From the NCBI GenBank assembly GCA_002973635.1, contig CP027224.1:134501-198500 (forward strand): a stretch of 64,000 nt of DNA. The letters run 5' to 3'. Positions within the stretch are counted from its first letter, which is position 1, and every line of letters begins with the position of its first letter. The DNA is from Lysinibacillus sp. B2A1. Lineage in GTDB: Bacteria; Bacillota; Bacilli; Bacillales_A; Planococcaceae. Positions 17,431 through 26,610 of the stretch are shown here, piece after piece. The position numbers and the translations under genes were made by a program. Under the pieces are notes generated by a model that worked only from the letters and a program-made list of their open reading frames with translations, searched no databases and was not told the DNA's origin.

Positions 17431-18947
17431 TGATTCCAGCCCTCTAAAATTACAGCCAATTGCTTTTCTGCTTCAATGATGTTTGTTTCCTTTACATGAA
17501 TCCAGTCATAAAGATTTTTAGCCTTTACCTTAGATTTTTCAAGCGCTGCCTTCATCGTTTCTGGCGCTGGGCCACCAGGCAATGTACGAACACCTACAAA
17601 AGTTTCAGGTTTTAAAGTGTTATAAAAATCCTCTTCAGAAATCTTTAACGGTTTACCTGTAATTAACTTAGATTGTGTATTTGCTAATCCCCATGTAAGG
17701 CTTACTAAAGATTCCTCACCGTGAGCAAGTAGTACTTTTATGCATTTGCTGACAATACTGTGTGACTGACGGAAGGATATCCCCTCTGACCGTACTAAGG
17801 TATCAGCAAGCTCAGTTACGTTAGCAAAGCTATTTTCTGCTCGATTTTTTAATTTTTTCTTGTTCACATTCATTGTCACAACAAGTGAACCAAAAAGTTT
17901 GTAAATACCTAGTAAACGATCAATAGCACGCCACAAATAGGGCTGCATATCATCTTCTGTGTCTACGATATCTCCAAACGGTGTATTATGTACCATTTGT
18001 AATACTGTACTAGCATCCCCAACAACCGCTGAGAGCAATGAACGTGTATGCTCGATTGAAACTGGATTACGTTTTTGTGGCATGATGGAGCTAATTTGTA
18101 CATACGGGCTTGCTAGTGTAAAGGCATTAAATTCCTGAGTTGCCCATAGTAAAAAATCCTGCGATGTGCGACCAAGATTAAGTGCTGCAAGCTGAACAAT
18201 GCTTGCTGCCTCAGCAATATAATCTGCACCTGCAACAGCATCCCAAGCATTTTCGATAATATCATCGAATGCCAATAAATCACGCATGCGCTCTCGACTA
18301 ATGTTGAAGCCTGTCGTTGTTAGTGCTGCTGCCCCCATACTACTGCGGTTAACTGTTTTGTAGACATGCTGCAAACGCTCGAAATCTCGGTCTAGTTGAT
18401 CGATAACAGCCTTTAAATAATGTGCAAAGGTTGTTGGCTGTGCCTGTTGAGTATGTGTATAGCCAATCATAATAGTATCGACATGCTCCTCTGCAGCCGC
18501 GATTAAATCATCACGTAATGTCAATAATTCGCGCATAAGCAATAATAATTTTTTTCTTAATGTCATGCGATAAATGGCAATGCCCATGTCATTACGACTT
18601 CTGCCAATGTGAAGATTTCCGGCAACATCCCCAGCCAGTTCTATTAATTTATTTTCGATACGGAAGAATAAATCCTCATATCTTGGGCTGTAATCCTCTA
18701 AACGATAATAGTTTAAATCTAGCTTTTTAAGTGCGACGCCAATCTGTTTTGCTTCTTCATTTTTTATGAGTCCTTGTTCTTCCAGCATTTTCAAGTGCGC
18801 AATATTAATTTGTAGCATGATTGTTAAAAAGTTTTTCTTTGCTTCATCATAGGCCGGTTGTAAGACAATTTTGCGATAAATATTAGAAGGGAAAATCATC
18901 CCATCTTCTTGCTGTGTTTTGTTGCGGAAATCTTCAAACATGTTCAT
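17427..18947 (-). CDS. Argininosuccinate-lyase-like enzyme of the fumarase/aspartase superfamily
   Basis: Cytosolic homotetrameric-type lyase of 506 residues. The superfamily signature is present as SSIMPQKRNPVSIEH; HIGRSRNDM and GYTHTQQAQPTTFAHYL match argininosuccinate lyase active-site regions. No argininosuccinate synthase or other arginine gene is nearby. Instead it sits between an ABC permease (21 nt upstream) and a sugar-type kinase (overlapping), so it more likely splits an imported N-substituted amino acid, releasing fumarate or a similar acid. It is slightly longer than the ~460-residue arginine enzyme. Calling it argH would mislead. Confidence 0.85.
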   Translation of the reverse strand: MNMFEDFRNKTQQEDGMIFPSNIYRKIVLQPAYDEAKKNFLTIMLQINIAHLKMLEEQGLIKNEEAKQIGVALKKLDLNYYRLEDYSPRYEDLFFRIENKLIELAGDVAGNLHIGRSRNDMGIAIYRMTLRKKLLLLMRELLTLRDDLIAAAEEHVDTIMIGYTHTQQAQPTTFAHYLKAVIDQLDRDFERLQHVYKTVNRSSMGAAALTTTGFNISRERMRDLLAFDDIIENAWDAVAGADYIAEAASIVQLAALNLGRTSQDFLLWATQEFNAFTLASPYVQISSIMPQKRNPVSIEHTRSLLSAVVGDASTVLQMVHNTPFGDIVDTEDDMQPYLWRAIDRLLGIYKLFGSLVVTMNVNKKKLKNRAENSFANVTELADTLVRSEGISFRQSHSIVSKCIKVLLAHGEESLVSLTWGLANTQSKLITGKPLKISEEDFYNTLKPETFVGVRTLPGGPAPETMKAALEKSKVKAKNLYDWIHVKETNIIEAEKQLAVILEGWNQ

Positions 18948-18968
18948 TGCCTCCTAGTAGATTAGCAG

Positions 18969-20690
18969 TTAGATGGCCGAGCCAGCACTGCCCTTAGATA
19001 ACTTCTCAGAAATAATCAGTACAATTAAAATTAAGCAGATTTGTAAAACACCATATGCACATGCAGTTCCAAATTTAAATGAATATAGTTTTTGGAATAT
19101 AGCGACGGACAGTGGAATAGTAGATGTACTATAAATAAGAATGGATGCTACAAACTCACCAATGCTTTGGACAAGTGCTAATAATGTACCTGCAAGAATT
19201 CCAGTAAAGGTAAGCGGTACTACGATACGTCTAAACGTATACCACCAAGTGGCACCTAAGCCTCGTGATGCTTCATCGATAGACTGATCTAATTGCACAA
19301 GTGAAGCGGATGTCGAGCGAAAGACGAGTGGTAAATGTCTAATAAAGTAAGCTAATGGCAAGATCCAGAATGTCCCAATAAGCACCTGATTAAAAGCAAA
19401 GACGTTTTCGGTACTAAAAGCTGCAATTAAATTAACAGCTACAACTGTGCCTGGTAATGCCCATGGTACCATAATTAATATATCAAGTAATGTTTTACCT
19501 TTAAAGTTTAATCGTACCATAGAATAGGCGGCTGCAACCCCGAAAATTATATTACCGATCGTCGCAACAATACCCATTTGTATGGAATTCCAAATTGGCC
19601 GCCATGTGCGTTCATCTGTAAACAGTGCTACATAATGACTCAATGTGAATTCTGTTGGGAGAATTTGCGTTTTCCATGCACCATCCACAGAAAATGAAAT
19701 CAATACTAGCACTAATATGGGTAAAATCAAAATTAAGGTGCCGATGAATGATGCAGTAGCAGCAGCTATTTTCATCCACTTTGATGATACTTCTGATCGA
19801 TGGATACTGACGCCTTTGCTTAGATTTTGATAGTTACGGCGATTTTGATACCAACGCATCAGCAACAGAAAAGAGATGGACACAAAGGATAGAATCATAG
19901 ATTGTGTCGCCGCCATATCCAAATTACCATTGGTTCTAGATAAATAAATTTGCATTGTCATTGTACGCTCTACACCAAACATTAATGGTGCCGTGTAGGA
20001 TGCCATAGATATCATAAATACTAATAATGAAGATGCCACTATTGAGGGGGTCAACATAGGCAATATAACCTTTGTCCATATGCGGATACGTCCAGCGCCA
20101 AGACTCGTTGCTGCTTCCTCTAAAGCTGGATCCAGCCCCTTTATAGCCGCAGAGGCAGTCAGGTAGAAATAGGTATACATCGTGAATGTATGGACTACGA
20201 TAACTCCCCAAATTCCTTTTAACGAAAAGGGTACCTGATCCAATCCAAATAAATGCTGGAGGGCGCGTGGGAAGATACCGCTTTCCCCATATAAAAATGT
20301 AAAGGACAACACACCTACTAACGGTGGAAGAGCCATAGGTACTAATACTAAAATTGATAGCAGTCGTCTTCCTGGGAAATCATAACGTTCTAGAAAGAAT
20401 GCCATTGTCACACCGACAATTGCACAGCTTATAACACTAATGACTGAAATATATAAACTAGTCCATAATGCTTCTAAATTGGCGGGACTAGCTAGATCAA
20501 AAAATTTTTTATAGGAGAAAAATGGATCATCGCCTGAAAAACTCTGTAAAAAAGTTTGATAGAAGGGATAAACCACATAGGCAAACAATACTAAAAATAT
20601 TGGCGAAATGAGGATGTATACAAACCAATTAGAATACGTAATTCGTGACCATATATTTTCTTTAGGAGAGTTGATGGGTGTTTTGTTCAT
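18969..20690 (-). CDS. ABC transporter permease, two fused permease domains (iron/phosphonate/thiamine type)
   Basis: Inner-membrane permease of 573 residues with two MetI-like halves in one chain, about twelve helices in total. Each half has an EAA-type loop: EEAATSLGAGRIRIWTKVILP and DEASRGLGATWWYTFRRIVVP. This double layout occurs in FbpB-, ThiP- and phosphonate-type importers, which pair with an AfuA-like binding protein and one ATPase, as found here. The start follows GGGGGAAATGAC. The ATPase gene ends 11 nt upstream, so they are co-transcribed. Substrate unknown. Confidence 0.9.
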   Translation of the reverse strand: MNKTPINSPKENIWSRITYSNWFVYILISPIFLVLFAYVVYPFYQTFLQSFSGDDPFFSYKKFFDLASPANLEALWTSLYISVISVISCAIVGVTMAFFLERYDFPGRRLLSILVLVPMALPPLVGVLSFTFLYGESGIFPRALQHLFGLDQVPFSLKGIWGVIVVHTFTMYTYFYLTASAAIKGLDPALEEAATSLGAGRIRIWTKVILPMLTPSIVASSLLVFMISMASYTAPLMFGVERTMTMQIYLSRTNGNLDMAATQSMILSFVSISFLLLMRWYQNRRNYQNLSKGVSIHRSEVSSKWMKIAAATASFIGTLILILPILVLVLISFSVDGAWKTQILPTEFTLSHYVALFTDERTWRPIWNSIQMGIVATIGNIIFGVAAAYSMVRLNFKGKTLLDILIMVPWALPGTVVAVNLIAAFSTENVFAFNQVLIGTFWILPLAYFIRHLPLVFRSTSASLVQLDQSIDEASRGLGATWWYTFRRIVVPLTFTGILAGTLLALVQSIGEFVASILIYSTSTIPLSVAIFQKLYSFKFGTACAYGVLQICLILIVLIISEKLSKGSAGSAI

Positions 20691-20701
20691 GTCATTTCCC
20701 C

Positions 20702-21772
20702 CTATTCTCCTAAAAAATACAATGCATCATATGGAATATTTAACGTAATATCCTCACCAATCTTTTTTAATGAATCGCTTGAATTAACAATCATTACTTT
20801 TAGCGAAAATTCATGAAAATCGACAATATAATTCACGCTAATTCCAGTAAATTCAACAAAAGAAATTTTACCAGTCAATGTATTATCACCTGTATCAAGA
20901 TTAATCGATTCTGGACGAATAGAGATAAATACTTTGTCTCCAATCATATGCGATAAAGTTAGAGAGCTTTGGTACCTTCGCCCAGTGAGAATAAGTCCAT
21001 TTTCTGTTTTTGCTTGTATATGCTCGTCATCAATTGCATCAATAGTTGCTTCGATTAAGTTTGTTTCCCCGATAAAATCTGCAACGAAGCGACTTAAAGG
21101 ACGATGATAAACTTCCTGAGGGGTACCAATCTGCTTGATATAGCCATTTTCCATCACCATAATGCGATCAGACATGGCCATGGCTTCCATTTGATCATGC
21201 GTCACATAAATAGTTGTAACACCAAGCTCACTTTGAATTCGTTTTATTTCAAGTCTAGTTTCCTCACGCAATTTTGCATCTAAATTCGATAAAGGCTCAT
21301 CAAGTAATAAAATATCAGGCTCAATCACAAGTGCTCTTGCTAGTGCGACCCTTTGTTGCTGCCCGCCTGAAAGCTCATTGATTTTTCGAGTACCATATGG
21401 CTCTAGACGTACAAGTCCTCGAATTCGATCAACCTTTCGTTTAATTTCGCTTTTGGTAAGCCTTCTAACCTGTAAACCAAAGGCTATATTTTCATCAACC
21501 GTCATATGGGGAAAAAGGGCATAGTTTTGAAACACCATACCGATATTCCGTTTATTGGGCTGAAGCCGAGTCACATCCTGATTATCAAGTAGAATTTTCC
21601 CCGTTGTTGGGTAATAGAAGCCGGCAATCATTCTCAAGGTGGTTGTTTTACCACAGCCGCTTGGACCGAGAAATGTAAAAAACTCACCAGCTTTAATATC
21701 AAGACTTAAATTTTTTACACCATGCACCTGACCAAATTGCTTAGAGACATTCTCTATTTTGACACTTCTCAA
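20702..21772 (-). CDS. ABC transporter ATPase (PotA/FbpC type)
   Basis: Cytoplasmic ATPase of 356 residues. Walker A GPSGCGKTT, Q loop in VFQNYALFPH, signature LSGGQQQR, Walker B ILLLDEPLSNLD and the switch histidine in YVTHDQ are all intact, and a C-terminal TOBE domain follows from about residue 240. The start is taken as TTG at 21772, 7 nt after GGAG; longer in-frame starts up to 21865 have no ribosome site and run towards the inverted-repeat element. It powers the fused permease encoded 11 nt downstream. Confidence 0.9.
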   Translation of the reverse strand: MRSVKIENVSKQFGQVHGVKNLSLDIKAGEFFTFLGPSGCGKTTTLRMIAGFYYPTTGKILLDNQDVTRLQPNKRNIGMVFQNYALFPHMTVDENIAFGLQVRRLTKSEIKRKVDRIRGLVRLEPYGTRKINELSGGQQQRVALARALVIEPDILLLDEPLSNLDAKLREETRLEIKRIQSELGVTTIYVTHDQMEAMAMSDRIMVMENGYIKQIGTPQEVYHRPLSRFVADFIGETNLIEATIDAIDDEHIQAKTENGLILTGRRYQSSLTLSHMIGDKVFISIRPESINLDTGDNTLTGKISFVEFTGISVNYIVDFHEFSLKVMIVNSSDSLKKIGEDITLNIPYDALYFLGE

Positions 21773-21977
21773 TAAAGTGCTCCTTTCTCGTAAAAAGTTG
21801 AAATACATGGAGGCTTCCAAATAAGAGAAATCTGTTGTCCTTTCTTTTGAGCAGTTGGCAGTCATTTATACAAAAATAGCAAACTAGTGATAACACTAGT
21901 CATGTTGTTGAAATACTATTATGTCAATGAAATCAAGGTGACAAATTAAAAAGTATAGCCCTTTTTCAAAACGAGGG

Positions 21978-22109
21978 GTTGATCTCCGTTCCGACTGAGT
22001 GCTTTCCTGGGGGCGTCCGATGAGCCGCTTCACTCACGTTGCTCGCTCCAGGGTCTCATCTGTGACGCTGAATCCCCGAGGAGTCACTCAGTCTACACTC
22101 CAATCAACC
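21978..22109 (-). repeat. GC-rich dispersed repeat, copy A
   Basis: GC-rich block in AT-rich surroundings. Its reverse complement aligns with copy B at 22406-22534 through shared blocks such as GATTGGAGTG, GAGACCCTG, AAGCGGCTC and GGAACGGA. It is non-coding, with internal stem potential at its ends. Confidence 0.8.
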
Positions 22110-22405
22110 ACTGCACATAGTATTTTCTTCTAGCATTTCACACAAAAGTATAGTGATAAATTTGAAGTCTTAGCCATCACTATATTGTGCAAAAATGGAG
22201 CTTTGATAACATTTTTCTATGCGAAAGCAGAGCGACAGCAATAAGTGGCTTTATGTAAAGTTACAAAGTAGTTTTATGCATAAAATATAGGTTAACAGCT
22301 GTAGAATTGTACCAATATTTTATCCATTTAATGATGGTGAGTAACATGCTTATACTTTACTTTTCTTTTGGGGGAAGAAAATATTTAAAGTTCTACACTA
22401 TTGCT

Positions 22406-22534
22406 GATTGGAGTGCAAGGCTACTCGACTCCCGTGGGATAGCGAGACAGACGAGACCCTGCACGGAGCGTCAGCGCAGGAAGCGGCTCGTCGCTCGCCC
22501 ACTGGAAAGCGAGTAGCCTGGAACGGAAATCACC
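22406..22534 (+). repeat. GC-rich dispersed repeat, copy B
   Basis: Second copy of the GC-rich repeat, in the opposite orientation to copy A. Its ends (CTACTCG near 22421-22427 and CGAGTAG at 22510-22516) are mutually complementary, so it can fold on itself. A short open frame across it is a by-product. Confidence 0.8.
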
Positions 22535-22631
22535 TTCATTTGACTTAGTAGTGTTCACAAAGAATCCCTTGACCATTTAGTTTTTCAACACTATGACTAG
22601 TGATAACACTAGTAAGCTATTTTCTATAATC

Positions 22632-23723
22632 TTATTTACCTCGTCCTTTAATATTATTATCCCAGTACTCCATCCACTCAGCTTCTTTTTCTGACATTAG
22701 CTGCCAATCAATATCAAAAGTTTTTAAATCTAGCTCTTGATACCATTCAGGCATCGTTGCTTTATCGATATCAGAACGTGTAGGAATTTGATAATAGTCA
22801 TTAGCCAGTTGCGTGACCATACCCTTTTCAAATAAAAATTCAACGAAGAGCTTTGCATTTTCTAAGTTTTTCGCATTGTTGACAATAGCTACACCATCTA
22901 CTAAAATCGGTGCACCACTTTTTGGATAAATGTAGTCAAATGGATAATCCGTCGTATATTTTTTTAATAAAATATCTTGCAGATTCCATAACGAAACACT
23001 GCCCTCCTGACGAGTAAGCTTTAAATAAAGTGCATTTGGATCTTGTGTATATTCTTTTGTGTTGGCATCTAGTTGTAGTAGCCAGTCATAGCCCTTATCG
23101 GGGGAATCGGCACCTTGACGTACAATCATGGAGGAATAAATAGTTCGCATTGTTCCAGATGCTAAAACACCACGAATTAAAATTTTATCCTGCCATTTAG
23201 GATCTAATAAATCATCCCAATCCTGTGGTCCAGATTCTTTCGTTAATACATCACTGTTAATCATAATTACTTCGGGTAGAAGCATTTCACCAAACCAACG
23301 TCCTTCTGAATCTTTATGAGCAGTATCGATGGAATCGATAAAACTAGGCTTCCATGCATGAAGTAAATCCTCATTGGCCCCAACAATAAGTGCTGATTGT
23401 GTACCGCCCCACCAGAAATCAGCCTGTGGGTTTGCCTTCTCACCACGTAGACGCTCTAAAATTTGCTGAGCCCCCATTGTCAAAAACTCTACCTCAATGT
23501 CTGGATACTTTTCATTAAATTGATCGATTACCTTCTGTACCATCTCTTCATCACGACCAGTGTAAATAACAAGCTTGCCTGATGGTGAAGTTTCTACATC
23601 AGCTTTTTCAGGATTTGACGTTTTGTCATCATTTGTAGAATTTTTGTTGTTATCACTACTACATGCAGCTAGGACAATGAGCATCAGCACAAGGAAAAAA
23701 CCGAAAATACGCGATTTTTTCAT
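22632..23723 (-). CDS. ABC transporter substrate-binding lipoprotein (AfuA/Fe3+-type family 1)
   Basis: Lipid-anchored extracellular binding protein of 363 residues. The signal peptide ends in the lipobox LAAC (Cys near residue 21), followed by a low-complexity Ser/Asn/Lys linker. The mature part begins LVIYTGRDEEMVQKVIDQF and contains PQADFWWGGTQSALIVG, typical of the AfuA/FbpA-like class that also binds phosphonates and other organic anions; the tyrosine pair of true ferric-binding proteins is not evident. The ATG at 23723 follows GAAAGGAGATGG. It is the first gene of the importer/lyase/kinase operon, separated from the ATPase by the inverted-repeat element. Confidence 0.88.
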   Translation of the reverse strand: MKKSRIFGFFLVLMLIVLAACSSDNNKNSTNDDKTSNPEKADVETSPSGKLVIYTGRDEEMVQKVIDQFNEKYPDIEVEFLTMGAQQILERLRGEKANPQADFWWGGTQSALIVGANEDLLHAWKPSFIDSIDTAHKDSEGRWFGEMLLPEVIMINSDVLTKESGPQDWDDLLDPKWQDKILIRGVLASGTMRTIYSSMIVRQGADSPDKGYDWLLQLDANTKEYTQDPNALYLKLTRQEGSVSLWNLQDILLKKYTTDYPFDYIYPKSGAPILVDGVAIVNNAKNLENAKLFVEFLFEKGMVTQLANDYYQIPTRSDIDKATMPEWYQELDLKTFDIDWQLMSEKEAEWMEYWDNNIKGRGK

Positions 23724-23866
23724 AACCATCTCCTTTCTCATAGTGAGTAACTTGCATATAGCAGTATAATACGGAGGTAACACAATAATGTTAGAATTAT
23801 TAAAAATTTCTAATTGCCCTCATCATAAACTAAGTAAATATTGGTTATCAATGCCATTATTACAAA

Positions 23867-23916
23867 ATTCAAAAAAACTCCTTAAAAAAGGACAGAGCCC
23901 AATATTAAGGAGTTTT
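23867..23916 (-). terminator. Terminator of the DMT transporter gene
   Basis: Perfect 12-bp stem AAAACTCCTTAA (23874-23885) with TTAAGGAGTTTT (23905-23916). Read on the minus strand it is followed by seven T, just after the transporter stop codon. Confidence 0.9.
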
Positions 23917-23918
23917 AA

Positions 23919-24845
23919 TTATGCGTTTTTATTGTTAATTGGTTCTAAAAAAGTATCCTTTTGTCGACGTTGGGTAAGAATTGTAGGAAGCATCATCCCG
24001 AAAATGACAAGAATTATTCCAATTATTTGTATAGCGGTTAATGGTTCATGTAGAACAATCACGGAAACTGTAACTGCTACAGGAAGTTCGATGGCACTTA
24101 ATATGGAGGCAAGGGCACCACCTATTTTCGGAATGGCTATTGAAAATAAGTAAATCGGCAAAATAATGCCCAAAAGCCCTAAAGCTAATCCAAACTTCCA
24201 TAAGCCTTGAGCGAATAATTTTCCATTCCATATAATTTCAGGGTTCAGGAAGATGCTAATTAAAATAAGTGCAACGAAGGATACAATTAACACACGGGCA
24301 GTAGTTGTAATACCTTCCACGGGTCGTGAATTAAATTGAATAAAACAAGCAAAGCTAAATGCAGCAGCAAAGCCAAACAGCCATCCTTTTATTGGAATGT
24401 CACTTAGATCCACATTTAATACACCAGCGGCTAAAATAGTTCCTGCAAATAAAATAATAAGAGAAATCACTTCAGGACGACTTGGTAACCGTTTATGTAG
24501 TGCACAATCCAGCAGTAGACCAATCCAGGTAAATTGAAAAAGCATCACTACCGCTAAAGAAGCAGGTAGATATCTTAATGATTCTCCATAGACAATACCT
24601 GTAGTGCCAGTAAGTAGTCCTGCACAAACCAAAATAACTAGACCACTTTTTGATGGCTTGGGTAATTGTCTTTGTGTTATTAAAAAAATAGTGAGGATTA
24701 GTATGAAGCCAATAATATATTGACTCGATACAGCCTCCGCTGATGTAAAGCCATGTTGCATAGCTACTTTGACAATTGTCGACAGTACTCCATAGCTACT
24801 AGAGGCAATAACAATCAGTAGAGGATATAGTAAATTTGTTTTCAT
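23919..24845 (-). CDS. EamA/DMT-superfamily transporter
   Basis: Membrane transporter of about 308 residues with ten hydrophobic helices arranged as two EamA repeats; typical features are SSYGVLSTIVKVAM in helix 1 and AVTVSVIVLHEPLTAIQIIGI in the second repeat. Family members export amino acids or related metabolites. The start is uncertain: the ATG at 24845 is long-spaced from AGGAAG, and a GTG at 24860 is too close. It lies only a few bases after the GNAT gene on the same strand, so the two are probably co-transcribed. Substrate unknown. Confidence 0.88.
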   Translation of the reverse strand: MKTNLLYPLLIVIASSSYGVLSTIVKVAMQHGFTSAEAVSSQYIIGFILILTIFLITQRQLPKPSKSGLVILVCAGLLTGTTGIVYGESLRYLPASLAVVMLFQFTWIGLLLDCALHKRLPSRPEVISLIILFAGTILAAGVLNVDLSDIPIKGWLFGFAAAFSFACFIQFNSRPVEGITTTARVLIVSFVALILISIFLNPEIIWNGKLFAQGLWKFGLALGLLGIILPIYLFSIAIPKIGGALASILSAIELPVAVTVSVIVLHEPLTAIQIIGIILVIFGMMLPTILTQRRQKDTFLEPINNKNA

Positions 24846-24863
24846 ATTTTTGCGATTCACTTC

Positions 24864-25427
24864 CTAAATTTGCTTCACCATATGATGAAAAGGTTCATCA
24901 ATAATTGACCATGGTTCTGTAATGACGAAGCCTAAACGTTCATACAAACGACGTGCACTCTCTTTTTGAGTTTCAACGTTTAACGATAGTTTTTGAAAGC
25001 CTCGCTGCTTTGTTAGTTCCTCTGCATATTGCAGCAGCAATGTACCAATCCCTTTACCACGAGCCTCAGCTGTAACACATACTGTATCAATATAGTATTC
25101 GTCCTTGTGAGCCTCCTGATCAATAATAATAGAAGGTGCATTTTTAGCCTTTAGCCACTTTACAAGGTTAGCATCCATCTCAATAGCCTGCTCGCCATTA
25201 TAATAAACAAGAATTCCTAATACGTGTTCATTCTCAACGGCTACATAAGTATTTAAATAAGAATGTCGATTATCTTCACGTTTGAAAAGGTTTGATAATT
25301 CTCGTTTAACAGCATCCTCTGTCTGTTCACCAGTTAAACGATTGGCGATATCACCAATAGCATCCATTATTAATGGAACAACGGCATGGGCATCCTGTGG
25401 TTGCGCTTGTCGAATTGTTATACTCAT
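24864..25427 (-). CDS. GNAT-family N-acetyltransferase
   Basis: Acetyl-CoA-dependent acetyltransferase of 187 residues. The CoA-binding motif is clear: VCVTAEARGKGIGTLLLQYAEE, followed by KLSLNVETQKESARRLYERLGF. The ATG at 25427 has AGAAAGGTAGGGA upstream; the longer frame to 25505 has no such site. Being just upstream of a DMT exporter, it may acetylate a compound that is then exported, a common pairing in resistance or detoxification, though this is inference. Acceptor unknown. Confidence 0.9.
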   Translation of the reverse strand: MSITIRQAQPQDAHAVVPLIMDAIGDIANRLTGEQTEDAVKRELSNLFKREDNRHSYLNTYVAVENEHVLGILVYYNGEQAIEMDANLVKWLKAKNAPSIIIDQEAHKDEYYIDTVCVTAEARGKGIGTLLLQYAEELTKQRGFQKLSLNVETQKESARRLYERLGFVITEPWSIIDEPFHHMVKQI

Positions 25428-25643
25428 TGTCAAAATCCCTACCTTTCTATAGGCAAGTATAACAAAGATAGAAGATGACTCAAGTTTTAAGTCAAGGATG
25501 CTCACTTTTCTATTTTTCGAAAAATTTTAAACATAAGCCCGCCACTATGGAGGATTAAGGAAAGGTATCCTCATGAAGTTTCACTTTATGCGACAACTAT
25601 TTTCATGTTAATCTATAATGAATAGACTTTTGGGAGGACAACA

Positions 25644-26591
25644 ATGACAAAGGATGAGAAGGATTTTATATTAGTCTATGGAGATGCTTTTATTGACTAT
25701 ATTGCTGATGATGTAACAAATACATCTTTTACTAAATATATGGGTGGGGCGACTGTAAATGTGGCAGCGGGTATTAGCCGTATTGGTGCGCCATCTGCAT
25801 TAGTTACCATTACTGGGGATGACGAGGGCTCACAATTTGTGAGAGATGGGCTTGCACAAGAAGGGGTGACTCTGGATTATGCAGTTTTTAACCCTGCAAA
25901 ACGTGTTAGCGGTGTCTATGTGCATTTAACTGAAGCATGTGAGCGAATTTTTAAAGATTATGTCGATGAGACGCCAGATTTACAAGTTGAAGCGTCCCAA
26001 TTGAATGAAACCGCTTTTAAACATGCCTCTGCGTTAACTGTTTGTTCAGGTACAATGTTCCATCCTACAGCACTTGAAACAACACGTGCTGCAGTAGAAA
26101 TGGCTAAAGAAAAAGGGGCCATTATTGCGATGGATGCGAATATAAGACCTCTACGCTGGAGCAGTGAGGAAATCTGCCGTGAAACAGTCACATCTTTTTT
26201 TGAACAGGTAGATATTTTAAAGGTCACAGATGATGAACTTTTCTTCCTTACAGAGACAACAAATTTGGCAGAGGGAATTGACCATTTAAACAGTTATCTA
26301 GTGCCAATTATTTTAGTTACTGTTGGTGAAAACGGCACATATGCGGTATTAAACGGTGAGACGATTCATGTACCAACAGAGAAGGTAGTACCAGTGGATA
26401 CTACAGGTGCTGGGGATGCCTTTATGGCTGGTGTATTACGTGATGTTCACTACAATGGCTTACCTACAACAGAAGAGGAGCTTATTCGTTGTGTAAGCTT
26501 TGGTAATAAATTAGGTGCTTTAGCGGCAACAAAAGCGGGGGCTTTAACAGCTCTTCCTTATTATGATGATATTAAGCATTTGCTGAAATAA
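25644..26591 (+). CDS. PfkB-family carbohydrate kinase (fructokinase/ribokinase-like)
   Basis: Cytosolic sugar kinase of 315 residues. The N-terminal signature is GGATVNVAAGISRIGA and the C-terminal one DTTGAGDAFMAGVL, with the catalytic aspartate in GAGD. MDANIRPLRW is the usual substrate-lid follow-up. The start has GGGAGG upstream. A small tyrosine-phosphatase-like gene follows 19 nt downstream in the same transcript. No sugar transporter is adjacent, so the sugar cannot be named. Confidence 0.92.
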   Translation: MTKDEKDFILVYGDAFIDYIADDVTNTSFTKYMGGATVNVAAGISRIGAPSALVTITGDDEGSQFVRDGLAQEGVTLDYAVFNPAKRVSGVYVHLTEACERIFKDYVDETPDLQVEASQLNETAFKHASALTVCSGTMFHPTALETTRAAVEMAKEKGAIIAMDANIRPLRWSSEEICRETVTSFFEQVDILKVTDDELFFLTETTNLAEGIDHLNSYLVPIILVTVGENGTYAVLNGETIHVPTEKVVPVDTTGAGDAFMAGVLRDVHYNGLPTTEEELIRCVSFGNKLGALAATKAGALTALPYYDDIKHLLK

Positions 26592-26610
26592 TCATGTGGA
26601 GCGTGTATAA

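Larger units (their letters stand above)
21866..22629. repeat. Nested inverted-repeat element (MITE-like) inside the ABC operon
   Basis: A ~764-bp non-coding block fills the gap between the ATPase and binding-protein genes. Its outer arms, 21866-21918 and 22578-22629, are inverted copies (my manual alignment: about 8 mismatches and one indel in 53). Each arm contains ACTAGTGATAACACTAGT (21883-21900 and 22596-22613). Further in lie two inverted copies of a ~130-bp GC-rich repeat (21978-22109, 22406-22534). A hairpin TATAGTGAT/ATCACTATA lies near 22149-22184. No transposase is encoded. It looks like a non-autonomous mobile element or a giant cruciform-forming regulatory block. Confidence 0.7.

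Noticed and set aside
17427..18947. Arginine biosynthesis gene argH
   Set aside because: No argG or other arginine genes nearby, and the gene is embedded between an importer permease and a kinase.
22307..22516. 69-residue plus-strand open frame
   Set aside because: It lies within the GC-rich repeat, lacks a ribosome site, and its sequence is explained by the repeat.
22632..23723. Ferric-iron binding protein as a firm call
   Set aside because: The family also binds other anions, typical iron-binding tyrosines are not evident, and the operon enzymes suggest an organic substrate.
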